64,000 bases of DNA from Modestobacter sp. VKM Ac-2977 (GCF_026968045.1 NZ_JAPVBQ010000004.1:248001-312000), one strand, 5' to 3'; shown: positions 30,751 through 40,245, numbered from the stretch's first letter. A program made the numbers and translations. The notes: generated by a model not told the origin, from the letters alone.

Positions 30751-33723
30751 TCAGCCGCCCGGGGACGCCTCGGCCGCCGCCTGCGCCGCCTGGTACGTCT
30801 CCACCGCGACCTGCAGGTCCTCCAGGGCCGCACCCTGGCCTGCGAAGTCACCGCCCTGCTGGGCCGTCCGGAGCGCCTCCAGCGCGGCGTTGATGTCCGA
30901 GACCGCGTCGGCCATCTCCGGAGTCGCCGCCTCGTCGCCCGGCCCGTCGCCCGTCCCTTCACCGCCCACCGGCACCTCGGGGTCCGGGATCGGCTCGGGC
31001 ACCACGTCGGGGGTGGCGTCCTCGTCGACGGTGTCGGCGATGTCGTTGCTGTCGGTGGCCGACTCCCCCGCCCCGGCGCCGAAGACCTGGTCCAGGGCCT
31101 CGGACAGGGTGTTGGCGTAGCCGATCCGGTCCCCGAAGTTGACCAGGACCTTCTGCAGCAGCGGGAACCCGCCCTCGCCGGACGACCGGACGTACAGCGG
31201 CTCGACGTAGAGCAGCCCCTCGTCCCCGATGGGCAGGGTGAGCAGGTTGCCGAACACCGCCTCGGAGCTGTCGCTGTTGAACAGGGTCAGGTCGGGCCGG
31301 ATCAGGTTGTTGGTCTCGAAGGCGTTCTGCACCTGACCCGGCCCGCGGAACGGGGTGTTGCCCGGCAGCTGCAGGACCTGGATCTCCCCGTAGGTCTCCG
31401 GCGCACTCGAGGCCGAGATGAACGCCGACAGGTTCTGCCGTTCGAAGGCGTTCATCGGGCTGGTCAGCTGGAAGCTGGCCTCCGCGTCACCCGGCCGCTG
31501 GGCCAGGATGTAGTACGGCGGCTGGTCCTGCGTCGTCTCCTGGGTCGGGTCGTCCGGGATCTGCCACCGGTCGTTCTGGTTGTAGAAGTCGACCGGGTCG
31601 TCCACGTGGTAGCGGGTCAGGATCTCCCGTTGCACCTTGAACAGGTCCTCCGGGTAGCGCATGTGGGACACCAGCTCGGCGCTCATCGAGTCGAGCGGCT
31701 GGACGACGCCCGGGAACGCCTTCATGTAGGTCTGCAGGACCGGGTCGGCCTCCCACTCGTACAGCGTCACGCTGCCGTCGTAGGCGTCGACCGTGGCCTT
31801 CACCGAGTTGCGGATGTAGTTGAACGTCTCGTTCGGCAGTGCGGTCGTCCCGGTGCCCGTCAGGGCGTCGGTCGCGGCCTCGCCCAGCTCCATCTGCTCG
31901 GCGTAGGGGTAGGAGTTCGAGGTGGTGTAGCCGTCGAGGATCCAGACGATCCGCCCGTCGATCACCGCGGGGTAGGGGTCGCCGTCGACCTCGAGGAACG
32001 GTGCGGCCTTCTGCACGCGGTCCCGCGGGTTGCGGACGTGCAGCACCTTGGACTCCTCGTTGACCGCCTCGGAGAGCAGGAAGTTCCGCTCGCGGTAGAA
32101 GATGGCGAAGGTCAGCTGGCGGAAGAAGCTCCCGGCCGAGATGCCGCCCGAACCGTCGTAGGTGTTGTTGATCTGCCCCTCGTCCGAGCCGCCCTCCGGC
32201 TGGTCGAACTCCCGCGGGGCAACGCCCTCGGGGGCACCGACCACCGAGTAGTCGCTCATCAGCTCGCCGTAGTAGACGCGGCTCTGGTCCACCGGGATGT
32301 TGCCGGTGGTGGGCAGGTTCCCGGTGGTGAAGTTGGGCTCGCCACCCTCTCGGCCGGCGGTCACCTGGTTGGCCGGGGCGGCCACGAAGCCGTTGCCGTG
32401 GGTGTAGACGGTGTGCCGGTTGATCCAGCTGTCCTGGTTCTCGCTCAGGCCCTCGCTGTTCAGCTCCCGGACGGCTACCACGTAGTCCTGGGTCTGGCCG
32501 TCGATGGTGTACCGGTCGATGTCCAGCTTCTCCGGGAAGCCGTAGACGTTCCGGATCTGCTGGCGCGCGGTGAACGTGTCACTGAGCACGTTGGGGTCCA
32601 GCAGGCGTGCGTTCGGGATGGTCTGGTCGTCGTTGCGCAGCTCGGACAGGACGGCGCCGACGTTGGGATCGCCCGCGGTGTCCTGCGCGTAGTTGACGTA
32701 CTCGACGTCGTCGAGGCCGTAGGCGTCACGCGTGGCCGCGATGGCCTTCTCGATGTAGGGGGCCTCGCGCTGGTTGGCGCTGGGGTTGACGACGAACTGC
32801 TGCACGATGGCCGGGTAGGCCACGCCGATCACCAGGCTGGAGGCGAGCAGCAGCACCAGCGCCGCAGCCGGCAGCAGTGTGTTGCGCACCAGGATGTTGG
32901 CGAAGAAGGCGACGGCGCAGATCGCCGCGACGACGACCAGGATGTTCTTCGCCGGCAGCAGGGCGTTCAGGTCGGTGTAGGACGCACCGCTGAAGACCTC
33001 ACCGCGGTTGGAGTAGACCAGCTCGTAGCGGTCCAGCCAGTAGGCGATCGCCTTCAGGGCGACGAACGCCCCGACCAGGACCGACAGCTGCACGCGCGCG
33101 GCGCCGGTGAGCTTCTGGCCCGGGGTCTGCAGCCGCAGGCCACCGAACACGTAGTGGGTCAGCACCGACCCGATCAACGAGAGCAGGACGATGGCGAAGC
33201 CGAAGCCCAGCAGCAGCCGGTAGAACGGGTAGTCGAAGACGAAGAACGAGATGTCCAGCCCGAACTGCGGGTCGAGCGTCCCGAAGTCGGTGGAGTTGCG
33301 GTAGGTCAGCCAGGTCTGCCAGCTGCCCTGGGCGGTGATGCCGGCGAACAGGCCCAGGACGACGCCGATGCCGGTGAGCACCAGCTTGCGCCGCGGCTCC
33401 ACCGACTGGCGGTAGCGCTCGAGGTTCTGCTGCTCCAGCGACATCGGCCGGAACGTCGGGCGGAACCGGTAGGCCAGGTACACCGCGAGGGCGACCAGCC
33501 CCCCGGTGGCCACCGCGGCCACGGCGAACAGGAGCGCACGGGTCTGGATCTCGGTCCAGAACACCTCGGTGAAGCCGGTCTCGTCGAACCAGAGGTAGTC
33601 GACGTAGATGTTGGTCAGCGTGCCGATCACGGTGAAGAGCACCAGCAGCACGGCGACGACGCCGATGACCAGCTTGGCGCGCCGGGACAGCGTCGGCACC
33701 GGCACGGGGGGCCGCATGGCCAC
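30751..33723 (-). CDS. UPF0182 family integral membrane protein
   Basis: 990 residues. The N-terminal 330 residues hold about seven transmembrane helices (first AKLVIGVVAVLLVLFTVIGT). A large extracytoplasmic domain follows (about 340-900), with family signatures such as NQREAPYIEKAIAATRDAYG, VYTHGNGFVAAPANQV and NSYPYAEQMELG. An acidic low-complexity linker (PDVVPEPIPDPEVP) and a terminal Ala/Gln-rich helix come last. Function is unknown; it corresponds to Rv3193c. GTG 33723 has AGGAGA 6 nt upstream. It is neighbour to a PDZ-Lon protease, as in mycobacteria. Confidence 0.93.
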   Translation of the reverse strand: MAMRPPVPVPTLSRRAKLVIGVVAVLLVLFTVIGTLTNIYVDYLWFDETGFTEVFWTEIQTRALLFAVAAVATGGLVALAVYLAYRFRPTFRPMSLEQQNLERYRQSVEPRRKLVLTGIGVVLGLFAGITAQGSWQTWLTYRNSTDFGTLDPQFGLDISFFVFDYPFYRLLLGFGFAIVLLSLIGSVLTHYVFGGLRLQTPGQKLTGAARVQLSVLVGAFVALKAIAYWLDRYELVYSNRGEVFSGASYTDLNALLPAKNILVVVAAICAVAFFANILVRNTLLPAAALVLLLASSLVIGVAYPAIVQQFVVNPSANQREAPYIEKAIAATRDAYGLDDVEYVNYAQDTAGDPNVGAVLSELRNDDQTIPNARLLDPNVLSDTFTARQQIRNVYGFPEKLDIDRYTIDGQTQDYVVAVRELNSEGLSENQDSWINRHTVYTHGNGFVAAPANQVTAGREGGEPNFTTGNLPTTGNIPVDQSRVYYGELMSDYSVVGAPEGVAPREFDQPEGGSDEGQINNTYDGSGGISAGSFFRQLTFAIFYRERNFLLSEAVNEESKVLHVRNPRDRVQKAAPFLEVDGDPYPAVIDGRIVWILDGYTTSNSYPYAEQMELGEAATDALTGTGTTALPNETFNYIRNSVKATVDAYDGSVTLYEWEADPVLQTYMKAFPGVVQPLDSMSAELVSHMRYPEDLFKVQREILTRYHVDDPVDFYNQNDRWQIPDDPTQETTQDQPPYYILAQRPGDAEASFQLTSPMNAFERQNLSAFISASSAPETYGEIQVLQLPGNTPFRGPGQVQNAFETNNLIRPDLTLFNSDSSEAVFGNLLTLPIGDEGLLYVEPLYVRSSGEGGFPLLQKVLVNFGDRIGYANTLSEALDQVFGAGAGESATDSNDIADTVDEDATPDVVPEPIPDPEVPVGGEGTGDGPGDEAATPEMADAVSDINAALEALRTAQQGGDFAGQGAALEDLQVAVETYQAAQAAAEASPGG

Positions 33724-33848
33724 GGTCGGTCTCCTGTCTTCTTGCGACTTCGAGGCAGCGCGGGCTCAGAGGCCCGGCCGGGGAACACGATCACAGGGGA
33801 CCCGGGAACCGCCAGGGGTGGGAGGCGGGACCGCCGGGGTCCGCTCCC

Positions 33849-33914
33849 TCAACTGTTGTCGGCGGCGCCGGGTTCCCCGCGGGTCACGGGCAGGTCACGG
33901 CTGGCCGACAGTTG
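33849..33914 (-). terminator. Interrupted inverted repeat downstream of the PDZ-Lon gene
   Basis: CAACTGT...CGGC (33849-33862) and GCCGACAGTTG (33904-33914) are complementary with a 3-nt bulge across about 41 nt. It is a weak terminator or regulatory fold between the two genes; a GC-rich palindrome around 33822-33840 lies downstream. Confidence 0.35.
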
Positions 33915-33950
33915 GTGCCGGGCGGGGCGGCGAGCACTGCAGGGGCGCCG

Positions 33951-34973
33951 TCAGCACGGCGTGGGGGTCCGCCCGGCGCGCAGGTCCGCCAGGGCGGTGA
34001 GCGCGTCGTCCAGCGTCGCCACCCGGGCCGTCGGCAGGCCCTCCTGGGGGTTCTGCAGCGCCTCGGCACAGTTCTCGGCGGGCACCAGGAAGAGCTCGGC
34101 CCCGATCTCCCGGGCCGCGACGAGCTTGAGCGGGATGCCGCCGATCGGCCCCACCACGCCCTCGGTGTCGATCGTCCCGGTACCGGCGATGACCGCCCCC
34201 TCGGTGAGGTCGGTGTCGCCCACGAGGTCGATGATCCCCAGGGCGAGCATCAGGCCGGCGGACGGGCCACCGACGTCGGCGACCTCGATCCCGACGTCGA
34301 ACGGCGCGTACGGGGTCTGCAGCACCAGCACGCCCAGCGCCGAGCCCTCGCCCTCGGCCGCGGGGGACGTGGTGACCGTCGTCGCCCCCGGCTCGCCGCC
34401 GCGCCGGTAGTCGACGACCACCTCGGAGCCGGGCGGGGTGGCCGCCAGCACGGCCGACAGGGCGTCCAGGTCCGGGGTGGGCGCGCCGTCCACCGCGTCG
34501 ATCGCGTCCCCGGCCTCCAGCCGCCCCTCCGACGCCGACTCCTCGACCAGCTCCTGCACGACGATCGCCTCGGAGTACCCCAGCTCGCCCAGCGCGGCGC
34601 CCCGGGCCGCCTGCTCGGAGGTGAGGAAGGCCTGCCGGTTCTCCGCCTGGGTCTCCTGCACCGATCGGCCCGAGGGGTAGACCTGCTCCCTCGGCACGAC
34701 CACGACCTCACTGTCGAACCACCCCTGCACCGCACCGACCAGCGTCAGCTCGTCCTGCGGGATGCCGACGGTGGTGAGGTTCAGGTTGCCCGAGACGTCG
34801 TTGGGCTCACGACCCTCCACGCTGATGATGGGTGTGCCGTCGATGTCGCCCAGGGTGTTGTAGGTCGGGCCCGGCACCTGGGCCACGAAGGGCACCGGGA
34901 GCAGCGTCCCGAGCACGCCGAACACCAGCAGCAGCAGCGTCCCGGCGACCAGGACGGTGGTCCGCCGGGTCAC
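33951..34973 (-). CDS. PDZ domain / Lon-like S16 protease (YlbL type)
   Basis: 340 residues. A single N-terminal membrane anchor (TTVLVAGTLLLLVFGVLGTL) is followed by a PDZ domain (about 135-210; VVQELVEESASEGRLEAGDA) and a Lon-type proteolytic domain with the Ser-Lys dyad: Ser in GGPSAGLMLALGI and Lys in GIPLKLVAAREIG. It is membrane-tethered with an external protease. It corresponds to Rv3194c and precedes UPF0182. GTG 34973 was chosen at the membrane helix; the upstream sequence lacks a clear Shine-Dalgarno, and longer N-termini cannot be excluded. Confidence 0.88.
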   Translation of the reverse strand: MTRRTTVLVAGTLLLLVFGVLGTLLPVPFVAQVPGPTYNTLGDIDGTPIISVEGREPNDVSGNLNLTTVGIPQDELTLVGAVQGWFDSEVVVVPREQVYPSGRSVQETQAENRQAFLTSEQAARGAALGELGYSEAIVVQELVEESASEGRLEAGDAIDAVDGAPTPDLDALSAVLAATPPGSEVVVDYRRGGEPGATTVTTSPAAEGEGSALGVLVLQTPYAPFDVGIEVADVGGPSAGLMLALGIIDLVGDTDLTEGAVIAGTGTIDTEGVVGPIGGIPLKLVAAREIGAELFLVPAENCAEALQNPQEGLPTARVATLDDALTALADLRAGRTPTPC

Positions 34974-35254
34974 TGGTGCACCACAGCCGCCGCGGACGGC
35001 TCCGTCCGCGACGTCGCCGTGTCCACGCCCGTGCCCTCGACCACGACTCCTCCTCGCTGGCGGTCGACCGCCCTCGGCGGGCCCTGCCACCGTCGTCGGG
35101 CCCGCGGCCCGGCGGGCGGGCCCGTCGAACGGCGAGCGTAGGTGACCAGCGCAGGTCGCCGGTCCGACCCAGGTCAGCGGCCGGTCGGGGCGGAACGACC
35201 GGTGCCGGGTCCGGACGGCGGTCGACCGGCGCCCAGCGCGGTTACGGTGGGGAC

Positions 35255-36673
35255 ATGAGCGATCTCCCCTTCGGCTTCGGGCCCCCTGACCGTGACCCCG
35301 AGCGCCGGGGCGAGCCCGGCGGGCAGGACGGCGACGGGCCGGCGGGCAACGACCCCTTCGGCCTCGGCGCCCTGTTCGGCGCTGCCGGGGCAGGTGGCGG
35401 CAACCCCGCGGAACTGCTCGGCAAGATGCCGCTGTTCGCCGAGCTCCAGAAGCTGATGAACTGGTCGGGTGGCCCGGTGAACTGGGACCTCGCCCGGCAG
35501 GGCGCGATCAGCCAGCTGGCCCCTGGCCACCAGCCCACCTCCGCCGGTGAGCAGGCGGCCGTCACCGAGTCGTTGCGGCTGGCCGACCTCTGGCTGGACC
35601 AGGTCACCGACCTGCCCTCCGGCGTCGACCGGGGCCTGGCCTGGTCCCGGGTGGAGTGGGTCGAGCAGACGCTGCCGGCCTGGACGGCGTTGATCGACCC
35701 GCTGGCCGAGCGCGTGGTGGCGGCCATGACCAGCGCGCTGCCGGCCGAGGCCGCGTCCATCGCCGGCCCGCTCGCCGGGATCATGGGCCAGATGGGCGGC
35801 GTGATGTTCGGCGCCCAGGTCGGCCAGGCGCTGGCCAAGCTCGCAGACGAGGTCACCACCAGCACCGACGTCGGCCTGCCGCTGGGGCCGCAGGGTGCCG
35901 GCGTGCTGGTACCGCAGAACGTCGCCGCCTTCGGTGAGGGGCTGGACCGTCCCGAGGACGAGGTCCGGCTCTTCCTGGCGCTGCGTGAGGCCGCCCACCA
36001 GCGGCTGTACGCCCACGTGCCGTGGCTGCGCCAGCAGCTGACCGACGCCGTCCACGCCTATGCCCGCGGCATCCACGTCGACCGGGAGGCCATCGAGCGC
36101 GGCCTCAACGACGCGATGAGCGGCATGGAGGGCGGGCTGGACCCCAGCGACCCGGAGAGCATCCAGAAGCTGCTGGGCAGCGGGCTGCTCGAGCCGGAGG
36201 AGACCCCGGAGCAGCAGATGGCGCTGCGCCGGTTGGAGACGCTGCTGGCCCTGGTCGAGGGCTGGGTGGACAGCATCGTGTCCGCGGCTGCCGCCGAGCG
36301 GCTGCCCGGCCACTCGGCGCTGGCCGAGACGATGCGCCGGCGCCGGGCCTCGGGCGGGCCGGCCGAGCAGACCTTCGCCACCCTGGTCGGGCTGGAGCTG
36401 CGCCCGCGGCGGCTGCGGGACGCCAGCACGGTCTGGGGTGCGATGGCGCAGCAGCACGGCCCGGCCGAGCGCGACCGGCTGTGGTCGCACCCGGACCTGC
36501 TGCCCACGTCGGACGACCTGGACGAGCCGTTGGACTTCGTCTCCCGCCAGGGAGCGGGTGACCCGTTCGCCGAGCTGACCGGCGGCATGGACGAGCAGTC
36601 GGACGGCACGGCGCCCGAGCAGGGTGAGAGCACCCCGGACGACGAGGACGGCGGGGCCGAGCCCCGCGCCTGA
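35255..36673 (+). CDS. Zinc-dependent metalloprotease-like protein (DUF2342)
   Basis: 472 residues, family of Rv3195 and F420-associated hydrolase-like proteins. The Gly/Pro-rich N-terminus is disordered. The core includes EQAAVTESLRLADLWLDQVT, SRVEWVEQTLPAW and the conserved LREAAHQRLYAHVPWLR, whose histidines are taken as zinc ligands in family models. Enzymatic activity has not been shown to my knowledge. ATG 35255 is leaderless: TACGGT (35243-35248) plus 6 nt. It is divergent from the PDZ-Lon gene, as in mycobacteria. The tail is acidic. Confidence 0.85.
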   Translation: MSDLPFGFGPPDRDPERRGEPGGQDGDGPAGNDPFGLGALFGAAGAGGGNPAELLGKMPLFAELQKLMNWSGGPVNWDLARQGAISQLAPGHQPTSAGEQAAVTESLRLADLWLDQVTDLPSGVDRGLAWSRVEWVEQTLPAWTALIDPLAERVVAAMTSALPAEAASIAGPLAGIMGQMGGVMFGAQVGQALAKLADEVTTSTDVGLPLGPQGAGVLVPQNVAAFGEGLDRPEDEVRLFLALREAAHQRLYAHVPWLRQQLTDAVHAYARGIHVDREAIERGLNDAMSGMEGGLDPSDPESIQKLLGSGLLEPEETPEQQMALRRLETLLALVEGWVDSIVSAAAAERLPGHSALAETMRRRRASGGPAEQTFATLVGLELRPRRLRDASTVWGAMAQQHGPAERDRLWSHPDLLPTSDDLDEPLDFVSRQGAGDPFAELTGGMDEQSDGTAPEQGESTPDDEDGGAEPRA

Positions 36674-36682
36674 CCTCTCCTT

Positions 36683-36714
36683 GCAGCGGGGCCGTGCCGG
36701 CACGGCCCCGCTGC
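36683..36714 (+). terminator. Perfect 16-bp hairpin
   Basis: GCAGCGGGGCCGTGCC is followed directly by its exact complement, 10 nt after the metalloprotease stop. Confidence 0.75.
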
Positions 36715-36751
36715 CAGGTCCCGCCGCGAGCCTGGTGACGTGCCGGAGCGG

Positions 36752-36806
36752 CCCCGTCCCGAGGCTCGCCCCGAGCCTGCGAGGGGTGAGGAGGACGGGG
36801 TCCTTC
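36752..36806. repeat. Intergenic hairpin repeat (subfamily B)
   Basis: Arms CCCCGTCC (36752-36759) and GGACGGGG (36793-36800) with the core GGCTCGCCCCGAGCCTGCGAG and terminal GGGTCCTTC, related to 724-779. It lies between convergent genes. Confidence 0.65.
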
Positions 36807-36807
36807 C

Positions 36808-37431
36808 TCAGTCGACGGCGCCGGGCTCCAGGTCGTCGCCGTCGGCTGCCTGGCCGCCCGTGGAGCCGTGCTCGAAGCCCTCGAGGAAGCCCAGCGCCCG
36901 CTCGGCCCGCGGGTAGGCGTGCACCAGTGTCCAGAAGCGCTGGTCGTGGTTCGCCTCCAGCAGGTGCGCCAGCTCGTGCACCAGGACGTAGTCCACGACG
37001 AACTCCGGCATGCCCCGCAACCGGCTCGACAGCCGGATGGTCCGGTCGGCCGGGGTGCACGACCCCCAGCGGCGGTTCTGGTTGTCCACCCAGCGGACGC
37101 TGGCCGGCACGGCCCGCCCGCCCAGGTGCGCCCCGGACAGCTCCAGCGCCCGGTCCATCAGCTCGTCGTCGGAGGCGAGGGTGCGGCGACGCCGCTCCTC
37201 GCGGGTCTGCAGCTTGGCGACCATCTGGTCCACCCACCGCCGCTCCTCGGCGGCGCTGAAGGCCGCCGGGATGAGCACCACGGTGCGCCCGTTCTCCCGG
37301 TAGGCCGTCACCGTCCGGCGGCGTCGGGCGCTGCGGCGGACCTCCACCTCCGGCACCGGACGAGGAGCCGTGCGGACAGCGGGGACCGCCGTCGACGCAG
37401 CCGGCTCGCGGCGGTCGGGTCGCTTCTCCAC
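36808..37431 (-). CDS. YgjP-like zinc metallopeptidase (WLM/M48 type)
   Basis: 207 residues. The C-terminal half has the zincin signature HELAHLLEANHDQRFW (HExxH plus a third His), preceded by VRWVDNQNRRWGSCTPADRT, diagnostic of the YgjP family. The N-terminal part is basic (VRRSARRRRTVTAYRENG). Role is unknown; related SprT/WLM domains act on DNA-protein crosslinks or ubiquitin-like chains. GTG 37431 is leaderless, with TACGGT 6 nt upstream on the minus strand. It sits beside the E1-like gene in divergent orientation. Confidence 0.85.
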   Translation of the reverse strand: MEKRPDRREPAASTAVPAVRTAPRPVPEVEVRRSARRRRTVTAYRENGRTVVLIPAAFSAAEERRWVDQMVAKLQTREERRRRTLASDDELMDRALELSGAHLGGRAVPASVRWVDNQNRRWGSCTPADRTIRLSSRLRGMPEFVVDYVLVHELAHLLEANHDQRFWTLVHAYPRAERALGFLEGFEHGSTGGQAADGDDLEPGAVD

Positions 37432-37781
37432 GCACGCACCGTATCGGGCCGGGCGGCGGACGCTGAGGCTGAGGACACCCGGTCGTGGACAGGTGCACAC
37501 GGACAGTGGACACCGGTCGGGCAGCTGTCCCCCGATCGATGGACGGCGGGTGGCCACTCCACAGGTCCGGGTGGGTGTTCCTGCAGGTGAGCGGAGCAGA
37601 CGGCGACCTCTGCCCGGCGTCGTCCCCGCCCACTCCCCCGGTCGTGCACAGCGACACGCCACCTGGTCAACACCGTGTCCACACCGCCGTCCACAGGTTG
37701 TGGGGGAAGGCCGACGGCCCCCCGCCCAGGCCTGTGGACGGCGGCAGCGAGCCGGACCGCCGCACTGGCACCCTCCCTCCG
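37432..37781. other. Divergent intergenic region with DnaA-box-like motifs
   Basis: 350 bp. At least six motifs resembling TTGTCCACA on either strand are seen: CGTGGACAG near 37494, AGTGGACAC near 37505, CTCCACAG near 37557, GTGTCCACA near 37675, CCGTCCACA near 37687, TGTGGACGG near 37733. It has no AT-rich unwinding stretch, so an origin is unlikely. No gene is supported. Confidence 0.45.
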
Positions 37782-38852
37782 ATGACCGAGAGCCCGCACC
37801 CGCTGCTGCCCGCCGCCACGCCGCTGCTCCGGCTGGACCCGGAGCTGCTGCAGATCGGCGGCGTCGACGGGCGGGACGGGCTGCGCGTCCACCCGGCCGG
37901 CAACGAGGTCGCCGCCCTGCTGCGCCGGCTGGACGGGCGCCGCAGCGAGCGCACGGTGCGCGCCGAGTCGGTGGCCGACGGCGTGCCCGGTGACGTGGTG
38001 GACGACCTGCTGGTCGGGCTGCGCGGCACCGGCCTGCTGCACGACCTCGCGGCCGCCGACCTGCTGGCCACCGACCCGGGCCCGGCAGCGGTGGCCCGGG
38101 CCGGCCTGGAGCTGCCCGCAGCGGTCCCGCGGGCCGGCACGGGCGGGCGGTGGCGCGTCCGTCGGCAGAGCGCGGTCGTCGTCGACGGCGCCACCCGGGT
38201 GGGCGCGCCGCTCGCCGCGGTGCTGGCCGCGAGCGGGGTGGGGTGGGTGCACGTCCGGGACCGGGGCGTGACCCGCGCCGAGGACGCCGTCGTCGGTGGG
38301 GTGTCGGCGGCCGACGAGGGGCGCCCCCGGGCGCTGGCTGCGGCCGACGCCGTCCGGCGGGCCAGTCCGCTGACCGACCTCCGGCCGCTCCCACCCGACC
38401 AGGCACCGGACCTGGTGGTGCTGTGCCGCCCCTGGGCGGCCGCCGACCCCCTCTCCGCGGCCCTGCACCAGGCGGGCACCCCGCACCTGGTCGCCACGGT
38501 GCGCGAGGAGACCGGCGTCGTCGGCCCGCTCGTGCTGCCGGGCAGCCCCGGCGGCGGTTGCCTGCGCTGCGCCGACGCCTGGCGGCGGGACGACGACCCG
38601 GCGTGGCCCCGGCTGGCCGCCCAGCTCGCCGCGGTCGAGCCGGCCCCCAGTGGCGCCACCGTCACCTGCCTGCTCACCGCGGTCACCGCGGCCGTCCAGG
38701 TGCTGGCCCACCTCGACGGCGATGACGACCCGGTGACCGTGGGTGCGGCTCTCGAGCTGCACCCGCCCGATCTGCTCCCCCGCCTGCGCCGCTGGCCGCC
38801 ACACCCGGGATGCGCCTGTCGAGGGGCCGGTCGGGGCGCGCCACCGCCGTAG
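37782..38852 (+). CDS. E1-like ThiF-fold protein (TOMM cyclodehydratase-like)
   Basis: 356 residues. Residues 10-100 resemble the leader-peptide-binding/winged-helix region seen in cyclodehydratase-related proteins (NEVAALLRRLDGRRSERTVR). Residues 125-330 are a divergent ThiF/E1-like Rossmann domain (VVVDGATRVGAPLAAVLAAS). Zinc-type cysteines occur as GGGCLRCADAW and the terminal HPGCACR. The usual ThiF GxGGxG loop is altered. It matches the position of Rv3196. No precursor peptide gene is visible. ATG 37782 has a poor ribosome-binding site. The next gene, ABC1 kinase, follows after 16 bp. Confidence 0.6.
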   Translation: MTESPHPLLPAATPLLRLDPELLQIGGVDGRDGLRVHPAGNEVAALLRRLDGRRSERTVRAESVADGVPGDVVDDLLVGLRGTGLLHDLAAADLLATDPGPAAVARAGLELPAAVPRAGTGGRWRVRRQSAVVVDGATRVGAPLAAVLAASGVGWVHVRDRGVTRAEDAVVGGVSAADEGRPRALAAADAVRRASPLTDLRPLPPDQAPDLVVLCRPWAAADPLSAALHQAGTPHLVATVREETGVVGPLVLPGSPGGGCLRCADAWRRDDDPAWPRLAAQLAAVEPAPSGATVTCLLTAVTAAVQVLAHLDGDDDPVTVGAALELHPPDLLPRLRRWPPHPGCACRGAGRGAPPP

Positions 38853-38868
38853 AGGGGACACTGGTGTG

Positions 38869-40191
38869 GTGAGTGACACCGGACGGGACATCCCGCGGGG
38901 GGCGGTGTCCCGAACGGCACGGCTCGCCGCCCTGCCGCTCGGCGCCGCCGGGCGCGCCACCCTCGGCATCGGCAAGCGGCTCTCCGGGGCCTCGTCCGAG
39001 GAGGTCAGCGCGGAGTTGCAGGCCCAGACGGCCGAACAGTTGTTCGCCGTGCTGGGCCAGCTCAAGGGCGGCGCCATGAAGCTGGGCCAGCAGCTGTCGA
39101 TCTTCGAGGCCGCGGTGCCCGAGGAGATGGCCGGGCCCTACCGCGAGGCGCTGGTCAAGTTGCAGGAAGCGGCTCCGCCGATGCCGGTGCGCACCGTGCA
39201 CGCGGTTCTCGCCCAGCAGCTGGGCGGGAGCTGGCGCGAGCGGTTCCGCGACTTCGACGACACCCCGGCCGCGGCGGCCAGCATCGGTCAGGTGCACCGG
39301 GCCACGTGGCGGGACGGCCGGGACGTCGCGGTGAAGATCCAGTACCCCGGTGCCGGCACCGCGCTGATGGCCGACCTCAACCAGCTCGCCCGCTTCGCCC
39401 GGATGTTCGCGGTGCTCTTCCCCGGCATGGAGGTCAAACCGCTCATCGCCGAGCTCAAGCTGCGCGCGGAGGAGGAGCTGGACTACGGGCTGGAGGCCGA
39501 CGCCCAGCGGGCTTTCGCCGCCGCGTACGCCGACGACGACCAGATCGTCGTCCCGCGGGTGGTGGCCAGCGCACCGAAGGTCATCGTCTCCGAGTGGCTC
39601 GAGGGGATCCCGCTGTCCCGGGTCATCGCCGACGGCACCCGGGAGCAGCGCAACCGGGCCGGGCTGCTGATGACTGTGCTGCACTTCTCCGGGCCGCAAC
39701 GAGCCGGGCTGCTGCACGCCGATCCACACCCGGGCAACTACCGCCTGGTCCCCGACGGCCGGCTCGGGGTCATCGACTTCGGTGCCACGGCCCGGCTGCC
39801 CGGCGGTCACCCCGAGCCCATCGGCCGGCTGGTCCGCTGGGCACTGGAGGGCCGCGCCGAGGACGTGCTGGCCGACCTCCGCGCCGAGGGGTTCGTCCGC
39901 GAGTCCATCGAGGTCGACGCCCAGGGAGTGCTGGACTTCCTGCTGCCCTTCCTCGCTCCGGTGTCGGCTCCGTCGTTCCAGTTCAACCGGGCGTGGATGC
40001 AGGAGCAGGCGAACCGGATCGGTGACCCGCGCAGCGACGCCAGCCGGCTGGGCCGCCAGCTCAACCTGCCGCCGGCCTACCTGCTGATCCACCGGGTGAC
40101 GATGGGGTCGATCGGTGTGCTGTGCCAGCTCGACGCCGAGGCGCCCTACCGCGGCGTCTGCGAGGAGTGGCTGCCCGGCTTCGCTGCATGA
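38869..40191 (+). CDS. ABC1/AarF/UbiB-family atypical kinase
   Basis: 440 residues. Family signatures: the A-rich loop region AAAASIGQVHRATWRDG, catalytic lysine in VAVKIQYPG, the KxGQ-type motif GGAMKLGQQLSIFE, catalytic loop HADPHPGNYRL and metal motif VIDFGATARL. ABC1 proteins are ATPases involved in isoprenoid quinone or lipid homeostasis; the exact partner in actinobacteria is unknown. It corresponds to Rv3197, upstream of whiB7. GTG 38869 or 38866 can start. It is followed by a long hairpin. Confidence 0.92.
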   Translation: MSDTGRDIPRGAVSRTARLAALPLGAAGRATLGIGKRLSGASSEEVSAELQAQTAEQLFAVLGQLKGGAMKLGQQLSIFEAAVPEEMAGPYREALVKLQEAAPPMPVRTVHAVLAQQLGGSWRERFRDFDDTPAAAASIGQVHRATWRDGRDVAVKIQYPGAGTALMADLNQLARFARMFAVLFPGMEVKPLIAELKLRAEEELDYGLEADAQRAFAAAYADDDQIVVPRVVASAPKVIVSEWLEGIPLSRVIADGTREQRNRAGLLMTVLHFSGPQRAGLLHADPHPGNYRLVPDGRLGVIDFGATARLPGGHPEPIGRLVRWALEGRAEDVLADLRAEGFVRESIEVDAQGVLDFLLPFLAPVSAPSFQFNRAWMQEQANRIGDPRSDASRLGRQLNLPPAYLLIHRVTMGSIGVLCQLDAEAPYRGVCEEWLPGFAA

Positions 40192-40245
40192 CCTGTCGTC
40201 CGCACGGACGACACCGCGGCCAGCTGCCGTCCCGGCTCAGGCGGA

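Noticed and set aside
37432-37781. Replication origin
   Set aside because: DnaA-like boxes are present but there is no AT-rich unwinding region and no dnaA, dnaN or rpmH nearby.
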